Part shown: positions 35,254 to 44,301 of the stretch, piece by piece
Layout: every line of letters starts with the position of its first letter
Numbering within the stretch: the first letter of the stretch is position 1
DNA from: Limnobacter olei
GTDB taxonomy: Bacteria; Pseudomonadota; Gammaproteobacteria; Burkholderiales; Burkholderiaceae_B
DNA length: 64,000 nt
Reading direction: 5' to 3'
NCBI RefSeq assembly: GCF_029087225.1
Contig: NZ_JARFJD010000018.1
Location: forward strand, 1 to 64,000
Position numbers and translations under genes: made by a program
The notes under the pieces: model-generated
Told to the model about the DNA's origin: nothing
What the model saw: only the letters and a program-made list of their open reading frames with translations
Database searches by the model: none

Positions 35254-36393
35254 ATGAATAAAATCAAAGTGTTGGTGGTGGATGATTCGGCCTTGATCCG
35301 AAACTTGATGAGCAAGATCATCAATTCGCAGCGCGACATGGAAACCGTGGCCACGGCACCCGATCCATTCATTGCCAGAGATCAAATCAAGAAATTCAAT
35401 CCCGATGTGATTACACTGGACATAGAAATGCCAAAAATGGATGGCATTGAGTTTCTGGAAAAAATCATGCGTTTGCGGCCCACGCCGGTGTTGATGGTGT
35501 CTACATTGACTGAACGTGGAACCGACGTAACCTTTCGCGCCCTTGAACTTGGAGCAGTTGATTTCGTGACCAAACCGAAACTGGACATCAGCCAAGGCAT
35601 GATCGACTATGCCAACGAAATTACCGACAAAATTCGTGCTGCGTATGCCGCCCGTTTTCGTTTAAACCGTCTGCCACCGAAACCTGCTGCGCAAGCTCCC
35701 GCAGCGCAAACTGACCCGGTCACTGGCATGGTGGTACCGGCAGAAGTGGCCAAGCCCGCGCCCACCAACAATGCATTGGGCAATCGATTTGCAGCCACCG
35801 AGAAGCTTGTATTGATTGGCTCATCTACAGGTGGCACCGAAGCGATTCGAGTCATTCTGGAGCAGCTGCCCAAAGACAGCCCTGCAATTCTGATTACCCA
35901 ACACATGCCTGCCGGTTTTACCAAAAGTTTTGCAGACCGCTTAAACCAGGTGTGCAATATCACCGTGAAAGAAGCTGTGCACGGTGAGCGCGTATTGCCA
36001 GGCCATGCCTACATTGCGCCCGGTGACAAACACCTGTTGTTGGGGCGCAGTGGTGCCAACTACATTTGCCAGCTCTCTGATTCTGAGCCAGTCAACCGTC
36101 ACCGCCCGTCGGTGGAAGTGTTGTTCAAATCAGGTCAGGAAGTGTCGCCGCGCAACATCGTGGGAATCATGCTCACTGGCATGGGCAAAGACGGTGCACA
36201 AGCCATGGCTGACATGAAAAAAGCGGGTTCTTACAATATTTGCCAGGACGAAGCCAGCTCTGTGGTGTTTGGCATGCCGCGGGAGGCAATCGCCCTCGGC
36301 GCTGCCGATGAAGTGGTGCCGCTGAACCTGATTGCCAAGCGTTTGCTCGATTACCTCTCAAAAATTGGCGGGCGCTCAGCCGTTCGAATTTAA
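35254..36393 (+). CDS. cheB: Chemotaxis methylesterase CheB
   Basis: CheB removes receptor methyl groups when phosphorylated by CheA. The 379-residue protein has a receiver domain ([14 protein letters not shown], Asp56 in [13 protein letters not shown]), a Pro/Ala-rich linker (about 140-180) and the esterase domain with catalytic Ser in [11 protein letters not shown], His in TQHMPAGFT and Asp in [12 protein letters not shown]. It ends one base before the convergent EAL-domain gene. Confidence 0.97.
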   Translation: MNKIKVLVVDDSALIRNLMSKIINSQRDMETVATAPDPFIARDQIKKFNPDVITLDIEMPKMDGIEFLEKIMRLRPTPVLMVSTLTERGTDVTFRALELGAVDFVTKPKLDISQGMIDYANEITDKIRAAYAARFRLNRLPPKPAAQAPAAQTDPVTGMVVPAEVAKPAPTNNALGNRFAATEKLVLIGSSTGGTEAIRVILEQLPKDSPAILITQHMPAGFTKSFADRLNQVCNITVKEAVHGERVLPGHAYIAPGDKHLLLGRSGANYICQLSDSEPVNRHRPSVEVLFKSGQEVSPRNIVGIMLTGMGKDGAQAMADMKKAGSYNICQDEASSVVFGMPREAIALGAADEVVPLNLIAKRLLDYLSKIGGRSAVRI

Positions 36394-36394
36394 C

Positions 36395-38113
36395 TTAGTC
36401 AAGCGTGGTTTTATTCAGCCAGTTTTTCAAGCTGTCCATATCCATGGGGCGTGAAAACCAATAGCCTTGCAGCCTGTCGCATCCCATCTGGATCAAGCTT
36501 TCTCGCTGCGCTGCGGTCTCAATGCCTTCGGCATGCACAATCAGGCCCAATGCATGTGCAAGGTCGATCACAGCTTTCACAATCATGTGGCTGTTTTTGT
36601 CCTCCAGCAAATCCATCACAAAGCTTTTGTCGATTTTCAGTACATCCACGGGTAGTTGGCGCAGGTAGTTCAGCGAGGCATAGCCAGTACCAAAATCATC
36701 CATGGCAATTTGCGAACCCTGCGCTTTCAGTTTGTTCAGTGCGTCCACGGTACGGGTCATGTCATCAATCGCTGCAGATTCAGTGACTTCAAACTCAATC
36801 CATTTCGGGTCAAGCCCCGCATTTCGAATGGTTTGCTGAGCCTTGGCCGGAAACTCCGGATTCAACAACTGACCAGCCGAGCAATTGACCGCGCACCACA
36901 GCATGTGCCCTTGCTGGTGCAGCTCCAGCACTTTTTTGCTGCTCGATTCAATCACCCAGTCACCCAGTGCATCAATCAAGCCCGAATCTTCGGCAACGCC
37001 AATAAACTCGCTGGGCATGATCCGGCCCAGTTCTGGGTGGGTCCACCTTACCAGGGCCTCAAGACCACAAATGCGGCCCGTTTTAAGGTCTTCAATAGGC
37101 TGAAAGTCAAGCACCAGCTCGTTGCTTTCAATGCCTTTGGCCAAGCCCAGTTCAATCGTTTTTCGGCGTTTGGCGAGATCATGAATTTCCGCATCCAGAA
37201 CATTCAACAATTCCAAGCCGCACGACTCGATCACATGCGCCACTGACTGTGCATGTGTGACCAACTCGGCTGCGTGTTGGCCATGCACACCTGGGCGCGC
37301 CAACCCCAGGCGCATATTGGGGCGTACCGCAATGTTGTCCACTGTGAATACACGGTTCAGGTTGGCTTCAAACTCGCACAGAGTGTCAGCAATCAAGGTT
37401 TGGTCTGCACTCCAGTCCAGCTTGTTGGTCAGCACCACCAGCACATTGTCAGACCAGCGACAAATAATGTCCTGTTTGAATGTGTCCCGAATTCTCTCTA
37501 CAATTTTTTCCAGCATGTTGCGCCGAATGCGCGGGTCCACTTCCGGGCGGCGTGCCTGGTTCCTCGACACGTTCACACTCAGCAGGCACAGGTCGTTGTC
37601 CTCGCCAGAATTTGTGCTTAGGCCCGACAAGGTTTTCACCAAACCCTGGCGGTTTAAAAAACCAGTGGCTGAATCAAAATACACCGCCCGCCTGTGGGCT
37701 TGCTCAAGCAGCAGTTTTTCACGGCGAAGCCGGTGTGTGTGTATTTCCCGGCGTACCGCAGGAATCAGGCGCTCGGGTTTGGACTTCTCCACATAATCGC
37801 GCACACCTTCGTGCATGGCCTGCACGCCCAAAGCGTCGTTGGCCAGTCCTGAGAGCAGAATCATGGGTGTTTCTGGTCGCAGGGTCTGAACCATTTCAAT
37901 GGCCCTCTCGTGCGTCAGTTGCGGCATGGAATAGTCGCAAATCACCAGGTCAGGTTCGATGTCGTCCAGCGTTGTTCGGAGCGTTTCCTCGCTGTGGGCG
38001 TGCCGGACAATTGCTGTGTGCCAGGTTTTGGTTAGCTGCCGCTTGATCAATAGAAAATCGTCGTCGCTGTCGTCGACAACAATGATTCTGGGCGCTTCCT
38101 GTTCTATCGTCAT
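36395..38113 (-). CDS. REC-GGDEF(degenerate)-EAL cyclic-di-GMP phosphodiesterase
   Basis: This 572-residue protein should hydrolyse cyclic di-GMP, a signal that often governs motility. The N-terminal receiver (about 8-125) has VVDDSDDDFLL and Asp in LVICDYSMPQL. The GGDEF domain is degenerate: the signature loop reads RWSDNV, so it is not a cyclase. The EAL domain looks active: GLEALVRW, NCSAGQ, FEVTES, MDDFGTGYASLNYL, LKIDKSFV and HAEGIET are all present. ATG 38113 was chosen because the receiver starts there. It lies head to head with greB and tail to tail with cheB. Confidence 0.9.
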   Translation of the reverse strand: MTIEQEAPRIIVVDDSDDDFLLIKRQLTKTWHTAIVRHAHSEETLRTTLDDIEPDLVICDYSMPQLTHERAIEMVQTLRPETPMILLSGLANDALGVQAMHEGVRDYVEKSKPERLIPAVRREIHTHRLRREKLLLEQAHRRAVYFDSATGFLNRQGLVKTLSGLSTNSGEDNDLCLLSVNVSRNQARRPEVDPRIRRNMLEKIVERIRDTFKQDIICRWSDNVLVVLTNKLDWSADQTLIADTLCEFEANLNRVFTVDNIAVRPNMRLGLARPGVHGQHAAELVTHAQSVAHVIESCGLELLNVLDAEIHDLAKRRKTIELGLAKGIESNELVLDFQPIEDLKTGRICGLEALVRWTHPELGRIMPSEFIGVAEDSGLIDALGDWVIESSSKKVLELHQQGHMLWCAVNCSAGQLLNPEFPAKAQQTIRNAGLDPKWIEFEVTESAAIDDMTRTVDALNKLKAQGSQIAMDDFGTGYASLNYLRQLPVDVLKIDKSFVMDLLEDKNSHMIVKAVIDLAHALGLIVHAEGIETAAQRESLIQMGCDRLQGYWFSRPMDMDSLKNWLNKTTLD

Positions 38114-38215
38114 TGAAGGATTTATGATTGTGTAATTGGCAAAGAAACGACCGCTTTCCTGTATCCTGCACACTTCTGCAGAGGCTGTCTAGTCGGGCAA
38201 TTCACGAGAAAAGAC

Positions 38216-38773
38216 ATGAGCAAGGCTTTCACCAAAGAAAACGATTCAGAATTCGAGGACGACGGCCCCGACGCCGCCCCAGCCTTACCTCAAGGCCTGA
38301 AAAATTACATCACACCCAAGGGCTACCGCCGCTTGCGCGACGAACTCACTCACCTTGTGAAAACCGAGAGGCCCGAGGTGGTGTCTGTGGTGTCTTGGGC
38401 GGCGTCCAATGGAGATCGCTCCGAGAATGGCGATTACCTGTACGGTAAAAAACGCCTGCGTGAAATTGATCGCCGAATTCGTTTTCTCACCAAGCGCACT
38501 GAAATTGCCGAGGTGGTAGATCCTGCCACGCAGCAGGAGCTTGAGAGTATTTTCTTCGGCGCTACAGTCACCTACATCAATTCAAAAGGTGAGGAACTGA
38601 CCGTGAAAATAGTGGGGGTTGACGAAGTGGATACCGCCAAAGGGCACATCAGCTGGATTTCTCCGGTGGCCCGTGCTTTGTTGAAAGCAAAAGAGGGCGA
38701 TGTTGTGCAATTGATGACACCGGCTGGGCGCGATGAGCTTGAAATTGTCGAAGTGCGGTATGTGATTGATTGA
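38216..38773 (+). CDS. greB: Transcription elongation factor GreB
   Basis: GreB rescues backtracked RNA polymerase by stimulating transcript cleavage. The 185-residue protein has the N-terminal coiled coil with the GreB-type sequence ASNGDRSENGDYLYGKKRLR and the C-terminal FKBP-like domain (ATVTYINSKGEELTVKIVGV, HISWISPVARALLKAKEGD). The acidic tip of the coiled coil (D, E in GDRSENGDY) is present. The N-terminus has about 25 extra acidic residues. Repeat copy C follows immediately. Confidence 0.93.
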   Translation: MSKAFTKENDSEFEDDGPDAAPALPQGLKNYITPKGYRRLRDELTHLVKTERPEVVSVVSWAASNGDRSENGDYLYGKKRLREIDRRIRFLTKRTEIAEVVDPATQQELESIFFGATVTYINSKGEELTVKIVGVDEVDTAKGHISWISPVARALLKAKEGDVVQLMTPAGRDELEIVEVRYVID

Positions 38774-38795
38774 CCCAGTGAGGGTGCATTTTGAT

Positions 38796-39057
38796 CTGAA
38801 CTTGAAGGGTCACCGCTGCTTTTAAAGCCCAATCGGCGGCGGTGTTTCGATCGCCTCGCCTTCAAGAAAACCTGCCCGTTTGAATTCACCCGCCACGGTC
38901 GGCCTTAGGCCGGCACCGAGACTCGGCCGTGTATTTTGCCGAGCGAGGAGAGTCAGGGTGAATATCATAAAGGGATCAACAGGTTTTCTGGCGAGAGAGC
39001 GAAATCCAAGCTGATTGGGCTACCAAGAAAGCGGCGAGATATCGGAACCCAAGCGGA
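38796..39057. repeat. Mosaic intergenic palindromic repeat, copy C (rearranged)
   Basis: Short copy between greB and spoT. The left boundary GAACTTGAAGGGTCACCG is shared with copies A and B. Outer arms GCCCAATCGGC (38827-38837) and GCTGATTGGGC (39010-39020) enclose the module 2 ends CTCGCCTTCAAGAAAACCTG (38855 on) and CAGGTTTTCTGGCGAG (38980-38995). The interior (about 38878-38962), however, is module 1 sequence in the opposite orientation. Two tandem units end the element, running up to the spoT stop codon. Confidence 0.8.
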
Positions 39058-41298
39058 TCAGTGTGTCGCCGTGTCAGCCACCGGCAAACGCACTTTCGCA
39101 AAAGCTCGGCCCTTCACACGGGTCACCCGCTCCACGTATTCAAGCCTGCGCAAGGCCATCAAAATGCGCGCCAAGTGCACACGGTCAGTCACCTGAATGG
39201 TGAAATGCAACAGTTTGCGGTATGCCGTTTCATCGCTCATCGTCAGGTTGGTAATGTTGGCCCCGGCATCTGACAAAGTGGCCGCAATGGTAGCCAGTGC
39301 GCCTTTCTCGTTCACCGCCTGCAAATCTACATTCACGTCAAAGGGGCGAGTAATTTCAGGCGACCATTGAACATCGGTCCAGCGCTCCGGTTCCTTGCGA
39401 ATCTGCTTGCGGGCCGTTTCGCATTCGTCGGTGTGGATGATCAAGCCCGAGCCCTTGCGCACATATCCAATAATATTGTCGCCGGGAATTGGCAAGCAGC
39501 AGGGGGCGCGTTGAACCGACATGCCTTCACCACCGTGAATCATGATAGGCGCACGGGCTTCACCCACATTGCCTGAAGGTGCATCCACCCTTGCATCAGC
39601 ACGGCCCATGGCGATCAGTACACGGCGCGCCACGACGGGCGCCACACGGCGGCCTGCGCCAATGTCGGCCAGCAATTCGTCTCGGGTGCTCACTTGCGAG
39701 TCTTTTTGTAAACGGTCCCACACCTCGTTGGTAAGGTGCTCAAGCTTGATCTGGTCGGCTTCAAGCGCCTGTTCCAGCAATCTGCTGCCCAAGCGCACGG
39801 TTTCCTCAAGATTCATGGACTTCAAATAGTGCCGAATCTCGGAGCGTGCCTTTCCTGAGCGCACAAAACCAAGCCAAACCGGATTGGGGCGGCTGTGGGG
39901 TGCAGTAATAATTTCAACCACATCGCCACTTTTCAAAATGGTACGTAATGGCTCAATCACTTGATTCACGCGTGCAGCCACGCAATGGTTGCCCACATCG
40001 GTGTGCACTGCGTAGGCAAAGTCGACCACGGTTGCGCCACGGGGCAGGCTCATGATCTTGCCGTTCGGCGTGAACACGTACACGGCATCCGGGAACAGGT
40101 CTACCTTGATGTGTTCCAGAAACTCGGCTGAATCGCCGGTTTGGTTTTGAATGTCAAGCAGGCTTTGCAGCAGTCGGTGGGTTTGCGTTTGAATGGTGTT
40201 CAGCGCTTCGCCTTCGCCTTTGTACAGCCAATGCGATGCCACGCCTTTTTCGGCCACCTGGTGCATTTCTTCAGTGCGAATTTGAAACTCGACTGGCGTG
40301 CCGTACGGACCCAGCAAGGTGGTGTGCAGGCTTTGGTAACCGTTCAGTTTTGGAATGGCGATGTAGTCTTTGAACTTGCCTGGAACTGGTTTGAACAGTT
40401 GGTGCAGCATACCCATGGCCATGTAACAACCAGGCATGTCTTTCACCACCACGCGGAAACCATACACATCCAGCACCTGAGAAAAGCTCAGGCGCTTTTC
40501 AATCATTTTTCGGTAAATGCCGTACAGGGCTTTTTCGCGACCATACACCTGACAATCAATGTTCGCGTCGCTCAGGCACTTTTCAACAGCTTCCAGAATT
40601 TTGCCCACCACTTCACGGCGGTTGCCTCGTGCTGCCAACACCGCTTTTTTTAGCACTTCATAACGCATGGGGTAAGCATGCTGAAAGCTGAGTTCTTGCA
40701 GTTCGCGGAAAATTTCGTTCAAGCCCAGTCGGTGGGCAATGGGGGCGTAAATTTCGAGGGTTTCAAGTGCAATGCGGCGTTTTTTGGCGGGGCTCATAAT
40801 GTCGAGCGTTCGCATATTGTGCAAACGGTCGGCCAACTTCACCAAAATAACCCGCAGGTCTCGGGCCATGGCCAGCAGCATTTTTCGGAAGTTTTCAGCC
40901 TGGGCTTCTTCCCGGGAAGAAAACTCCATTTTGTCGAGCTTCGAAAGCCCGTCGACCAAATCGGCCACCGAGCCACCAAAGCGCTCGATCAAATCCTCTT
41001 TGGTGGTGCCCGAGTCCTCCATCACATCGTGAAGCAGGGCGGCTTGAATGGCCTGGCTGTCCAGGCGCCAGCTGGCGCAGAGTTCAGCCACCGCGATGGG
41101 GTGGGTTACGTAGGGTTCACCCGTGGCGCGAAACTGCCCCAGGTGCGCAACGTCAGAAAACTTGTAAGCCTCGCGAACGCGCCGAATCTCAGCCTCGGGC
41201 AGATAAGTCGAGGCTAGTCCGATAAGCTGTGCGATAGAGACCACATCGGGTCGGTTTGGCTCAGGTTGAAGTTCTCTGGCTTGCATTGCCCCCCGCAT
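39058..41298 (-). CDS. spoT: Bifunctional (p)ppGpp synthetase/hydrolase SpoT
   Basis: SpoT makes and degrades the stringent-response alarmone (p)ppGpp. The 746-residue protein has an active-looking HD hydrolase domain (YVTHPIAVAELCA, LLHDVMEDSGTTKEDL, LADRLHNMRTL), a synthetase domain (YGREKALYGIYRKM, VYGFRVVVKDMPGCY, GYQSLHTTLLGPYG), then TGS (VYVFTPNGKIMSLPRGATVV) and C-terminal ACT domains. The intact HD motif makes SpoT more likely than monofunctional RelA. ATG 41298 and ATG 41286 are both possible starts. In related genomes spoT follows rpoZ; here minCDE intervenes. Confidence 0.94.
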   Translation of the reverse strand: MRGAMQARELQPEPNRPDVVSIAQLIGLASTYLPEAEIRRVREAYKFSDVAHLGQFRATGEPYVTHPIAVAELCASWRLDSQAIQAALLHDVMEDSGTTKEDLIERFGGSVADLVDGLSKLDKMEFSSREEAQAENFRKMLLAMARDLRVILVKLADRLHNMRTLDIMSPAKKRRIALETLEIYAPIAHRLGLNEIFRELQELSFQHAYPMRYEVLKKAVLAARGNRREVVGKILEAVEKCLSDANIDCQVYGREKALYGIYRKMIEKRLSFSQVLDVYGFRVVVKDMPGCYMAMGMLHQLFKPVPGKFKDYIAIPKLNGYQSLHTTLLGPYGTPVEFQIRTEEMHQVAEKGVASHWLYKGEGEALNTIQTQTHRLLQSLLDIQNQTGDSAEFLEHIKVDLFPDAVYVFTPNGKIMSLPRGATVVDFAYAVHTDVGNHCVAARVNQVIEPLRTILKSGDVVEIITAPHSRPNPVWLGFVRSGKARSEIRHYLKSMNLEETVRLGSRLLEQALEADQIKLEHLTNEVWDRLQKDSQVSTRDELLADIGAGRRVAPVVARRVLIAMGRADARVDAPSGNVGEARAPIMIHGGEGMSVQRAPCCLPIPGDNIIGYVRKGSGLIIHTDECETARKQIRKEPERWTDVQWSPEITRPFDVNVDLQAVNEKGALATIAATLSDAGANITNLTMSDETAYRKLLHFTIQVTDRVHLARILMALRRLEYVERVTRVKGRAFAKVRLPVADTATH

Positions 41299-41345
41299 TT
41301 TGTACCACTGTTACAACTAAAACTACGATCTTCTATTGTGCAGTC

Positions 41346-41600
41346 TTACTTCTGGTCCGGCAAGACGATATTGACTTCCAACATCTCCATATTGCCTTGT
41401 TTTTGAAGGTTAAACTTCACGTCTTGTTGATCAATCTTGACGTATTTGGCAATGACTTGCATCAATTCGTCCCGCATTTGGGGCAAAAAGTCGGGACCGT
41501 CCTGGTCAACACGCTCGCGCGCAATGATCAAAGACAGTCGTTCTTTTGCAACATTGGCCGATTTTTTCTTCTCGCCAAACAGCATGCTCAGTAGTGACAT
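41346..41600 (-). CDS. minE: Cell division topological factor MinE
   Basis: MinE drives MinCD oscillation and so places the division site. The 84-residue protein has the N-terminal amphipathic/anti-MinCD segment ([20 protein letters not shown] and [10 protein letters not shown]) and the C-terminal topological domain ([34 protein letters not shown]). ATG 41600 gives the standard beginning; a frame extension to 41615 would overlap minD. Third gene of minCDE. Confidence 0.95.
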   Translation of the reverse strand: MSLLSMLFGEKKKSANVAKERLSLIIARERVDQDGPDFLPQMRDELMQVIAKYVKIDQQDVKFNLQKQGNMEMLEVNIVLPDQK

Positions 41601-41604
41601 GGCC

Positions 41605-42417
41605 TTAACCTCCAAACAAGCGCTTCAGCAGGCTTGGCTTTTCATAGTCTACGAATCGCAAGGGTTTGGTTTCACCCAAAAAGCGTGAAATGCAGTCTTG
41701 GTAGGCCAGTGCAGCGTCATTTTCCTCTGCGTGAATCACTGGCATGCCCTGGTTTGAGGCCTGCAATACAGTTTCACTTTCAGGAATTACGCCCAGCAAA
41801 GGCACGCGAAGCAGGTCGGCCACATCGGTGTAGCTCAACATTTCGCCGTCAGCGGCGCGCTTGGCCGAGTAACGCGTAATCAGCAGGTGTTCTTTTACCG
41901 GCTCACCGCCTTCCTTGGCGCGTTTGCTCTTGGCTTGCAGAATGCCAATGATCCGGTCGGAATCGCGAACCGAGGACACTTCCGGGTTAGTTACCACAAT
42001 TGCTTCATCGGCAAAGGTCAAGGCCATCACGGCGCCACGCTCAATGCCAGCCGGGCTGTCGCACACAATGTACTCGAACCCCATTTCGATTAGGTCCTTG
42101 ATCACTTTCTCCACGCCTTCTTCGGTCAAAGCGTCTTTGTCGCGTGTTTGCGAGGCGGGAAGGATGGACAGCATGGGGCAATGTTTGTCTTTGATCAAAG
42201 TTTGTTGCAGACTCGCTTCGCCATTGATCACGTTGACCAGGTCATAAACCACCCGGCGCTCGCAACCCATGATCAGGTCCAGGTTTCGCAAACCCACGTC
42301 AAAGTCGATCACCACTGTTTTAAAACCACGCAAGGCCAAGCCTGCGGAAAAACTTGCGCTGGTGGTAGTTTTACCAACGCCACCCTTACCGGATGTAACA
42401 ACAATGACTCGACTCAC
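41605..42417 (-). CDS. minD: Septum-site determining ATPase MinD
   Basis: MinD is the membrane-cycling ATPase that recruits MinC and MinE. The 270-residue protein has the deviant Walker A ([17 protein letters not shown]), [20 protein letters not shown], the Walker B-like [16 protein letters not shown], and the C-terminal amphipathic membrane-targeting helix (SLLKRLFGG). The start is GTG 42417 ([13 protein letters not shown]), with AGGAG seven bases upstream; the 22 residues of upstream open frame look non-native. Confidence 0.97.
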   Translation of the reverse strand: MSRVIVVTSGKGGVGKTTTSASFSAGLALRGFKTVVIDFDVGLRNLDLIMGCERRVVYDLVNVINGEASLQQTLIKDKHCPMLSILPASQTRDKDALTEEGVEKVIKDLIEMGFEYIVCDSPAGIERGAVMALTFADEAIVVTNPEVSSVRDSDRIIGILQAKSKRAKEGGEPVKEHLLITRYSAKRAADGEMLSYTDVADLLRVPLLGVIPESETVLQASNQGMPVIHAEENDAALAYQDCISRFLGETKPLRFVDYEKPSLLKRLFGG

Positions 42418-42427
42418 AAATGGTCTC

Positions 42428-43249
42428 CTAGCGGATGTTGATGGCCTTGAGTCGCAATACTGCCGGCTCAGTGCCATGGTCAAGATGAATTAATGTGGGT
42501 TTGGAACGGTTCTCTTCGGGAAAACCGCCCTCGAATGTTAAATAGTAACCAGCCACGGCCACCAGTTCCGCTTCGAAACAAGTGGAGATGATTCTGGCTT
42601 GGGTATCGCCCGCTGCGCCGGCCAAAGCGCGGCCACGTAATACTCCGTAAACGTGCACATTGCCATCGGCGATGACTTCCGCACCGGCTGACACCTGGCC
42701 CATCACGATCAGGTCTGCTCCCTGGGCATAAATTTTCTGGCCGCTGCGTACCGATTGGTCGATCACCATGGTTCGGCGGGGGTTGTCGAAACTGGGCACA
42801 GCCGGGTGGCTGACCGGGGTGGAATCGGACTCATCCGCCGTTTGTGTCTCGGTGATTGCTGCTTCAGGTGTTTCAGGCGGTGGTGCTGATTTCAATTCCG
42901 CTTCGGGTTCAGCCTGATCAGCTTCTGCAGTTTCGAAACGAACCCCCAATTCTTCTGCCTGGGTTTCAAGGGCCTCACTTTGGCCACGTACTTCAACCAA
43001 CAGCACACCAGCAGCCTTCAGCATTTCCGCGTAGGCTTTCAATTCAACGCCATGTTCGTTCAGTTCAGCATTGTTCCAGCCAGAAAAGTCGAGCACGGCA
43101 GGCTCGGCGGAATACACCCCGGGCGTTGGGCCCAAGCGCTTCTTCAATGCCTCAATACTTTCTTGCAGCGGAGCAGGGCGCAAAGCGAATGTCACTGCCT
43201 TGATTTTGGCAAATTTGATGTCCAGCAATGCTGAGGAAGGTTTGTTCAA
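42428..43249 (-). CDS. minC: Septum-site determining protein MinC
   Basis: MinC inhibits FtsZ ring assembly at the cell poles. The 273-residue protein has an N-terminal FtsZ-inhibiting domain ([20 protein letters not shown], about 5-110), a Glu/Ala/Pro-rich linker (about 115-160) and the C-terminal beta-helix ([38 protein letters not shown]) that binds MinD. The start is TTG 43249 ([13 protein letters not shown]); no ATG fits and no strong ribosome-binding site is visible. The linker is longer than in E. coli MinC (231 residues). Confidence 0.92.
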   Translation of the reverse strand: MNKPSSALLDIKFAKIKAVTFALRPAPLQESIEALKKRLGPTPGVYSAEPAVLDFSGWNNAELNEHGVELKAYAEMLKAAGVLLVEVRGQSEALETQAEELGVRFETAEADQAEPEAELKSAPPPETPEAAITETQTADESDSTPVSHPAVPSFDNPRRTMVIDQSVRSGQKIYAQGADLIVMGQVSAGAEVIADGNVHVYGVLRGRALAGAAGDTQARIISTCFEAELVAVAGYYLTFEGGFPEENRSKPTLIHLDHGTEPAVLRLKAINIR

Positions 43250-43312
43250 GGTAATCGAGGTCCGGGAATTCTGAGTTTTCAGCCAGCTGAGTTTTCAGTC
43301 AATTTTACGAAC

Positions 43313-43346
43313 AAAGCCCGAGCCGTGTGCCGGTCTCGGGCTTTTT
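43313..43346. terminator. Bidirectional terminator between rpoZ and minC
   Basis: AAAGCCCGAG (43313-43322) pairs perfectly with CTCGGGCTTT (43335-43344). It lies just after the rpoZ stop (minus strand) and before minC, so it separates the yicC-side operon from minCDE. A direct repeat CTGAGTTTTCAG (43271-43282 and 43287-43298) lies between this hairpin and minC, in the likely minC promoter. Confidence 0.8.
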
Positions 43347-43367
43347 GAGATGCGCAATTGCCCGATC

Positions 43368-43574
43368 TTAGATGGGCACGCGTTTCAGCATTTCAATACC
43401 AATTTCCCCAGCTGCTATTTCACGCAGTGCGGTCACGGTGGGCTTGTCTTTGTCAGATTTGACTTTGGGTGTGTGGCCTTGGGCCAGCATGCGGGCGCGG
43501 TAAGTGGCGCACAGGGCCATGTCGAAACGGTTAGGGATCTTTTTCAAGCAATCTTCAACGGTGATGCGGGCCAT
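43368..43574 (-). CDS. rpoZ: RNA polymerase omega subunit RpoZ
   Basis: Omega assists beta-prime folding and forms part of a ppGpp site. The 68-residue protein is typical: [53 protein letters not shown]. It lies nine bases after gmk. gmk-rpoZ is the classic pair, normally followed by spoT; here a terminator and minCDE come between. Confidence 0.97.
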   Translation of the reverse strand: MARITVEDCLKKIPNRFDMALCATYRARMLAQGHTPKVKSDKDKPTVTALREIAAGEIGIEMLKRVPI

Positions 43575-43583
43575 CTGGTGTCC

Positions 43584-44231
43584 TTACAGTCCAATACTTT
43601 TGAGTTGCGCCCCGTGGCGCGCCATTTGCTGGTTGAAACGGCAACGGGATGCGAAGACGATCGATTTCAGCTCCAAAAGAGCCTGTGTGAAATCATCGTT
43701 AAGGATAACATAATCAAAGCGTCTCGCTTGCTCGATCTCGAGTTGTGCGGCACCCATTCGCTTCAAAATGACTTCTTCGCTGTCTGTGCCACGCCCACGC
43801 AGCCTTTTTTCGAGTTCTTCCATGCTGGGTGGAAGAATAAAGATGGACACCACGTTGTCTACCTTGCGCACCACTTGCTCGGCACCTTGCCAGTCGATTT
43901 CCAGAAGCACATCACGGTCAATGGCCATTTGCCCTTCAACCCAGGCGCGGGATGTGCCGTAGTAATTGCCGTGTACATGTGCCCACTCAAGGAATCCGTC
44001 TTGATCGCGAATGGCTTCGAACTCGGGTTGGGAGATAAAATGATAGTCTTTGCCGTCCACCTCGCCTGGGCGGGCGTTGCGGGTGGTGTTGGAGATCGAC
44101 AAACCAATGCCCTGAACTTCAGCCAGAAGCGCTTTCACCAAAGACGACTTGCCCGCGCCAGAGGGTGCACTGACGATAAACAGGCTGCCGGAATACTGTG
44201 GCGTGTGTTGGGGTTGGGCCAAGGCGGTCAT
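43584..44231 (-). CDS. gmk: Guanylate kinase
   Basis: Gmk phosphorylates GMP to GDP with ATP. The 215-residue protein has the P-loop (FIVSAPSGAGKSSLVKALL), the GMP-binding SNTTRNARPGEVDGKDYHFI and YYGTSRAWVEGQM stretches, and LLEIDWQGAEQV. ATG 44231 (MTALAQPQH) was chosen over an in-frame start at 44246. It is cotranscribed with rpoZ. Upstream, in place of yicC, lies an unrelated ADP-ribosyltransferase-like gene. Confidence 0.96.
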   Translation of the reverse strand: MTALAQPQHTPQYSGSLFIVSAPSGAGKSSLVKALLAEVQGIGLSISNTTRNARPGEVDGKDYHFISQPEFEAIRDQDGFLEWAHVHGNYYGTSRAWVEGQMAIDRDVLLEIDWQGAEQVVRKVDNVVSIFILPPSMEELEKRLRGRGTDSEEVILKRMGAAQLEIEQARRFDYVILNDDFTQALLELKSIVFASRCRFNQQMARHGAQLKSIGL

Positions 44232-44301
44232 GAAGCGCTCGAACAAAGATCAACAAGCCGTGATTCTATGGGATTTCCTCTTGACTCGCCATGTCGATTG
44301 C

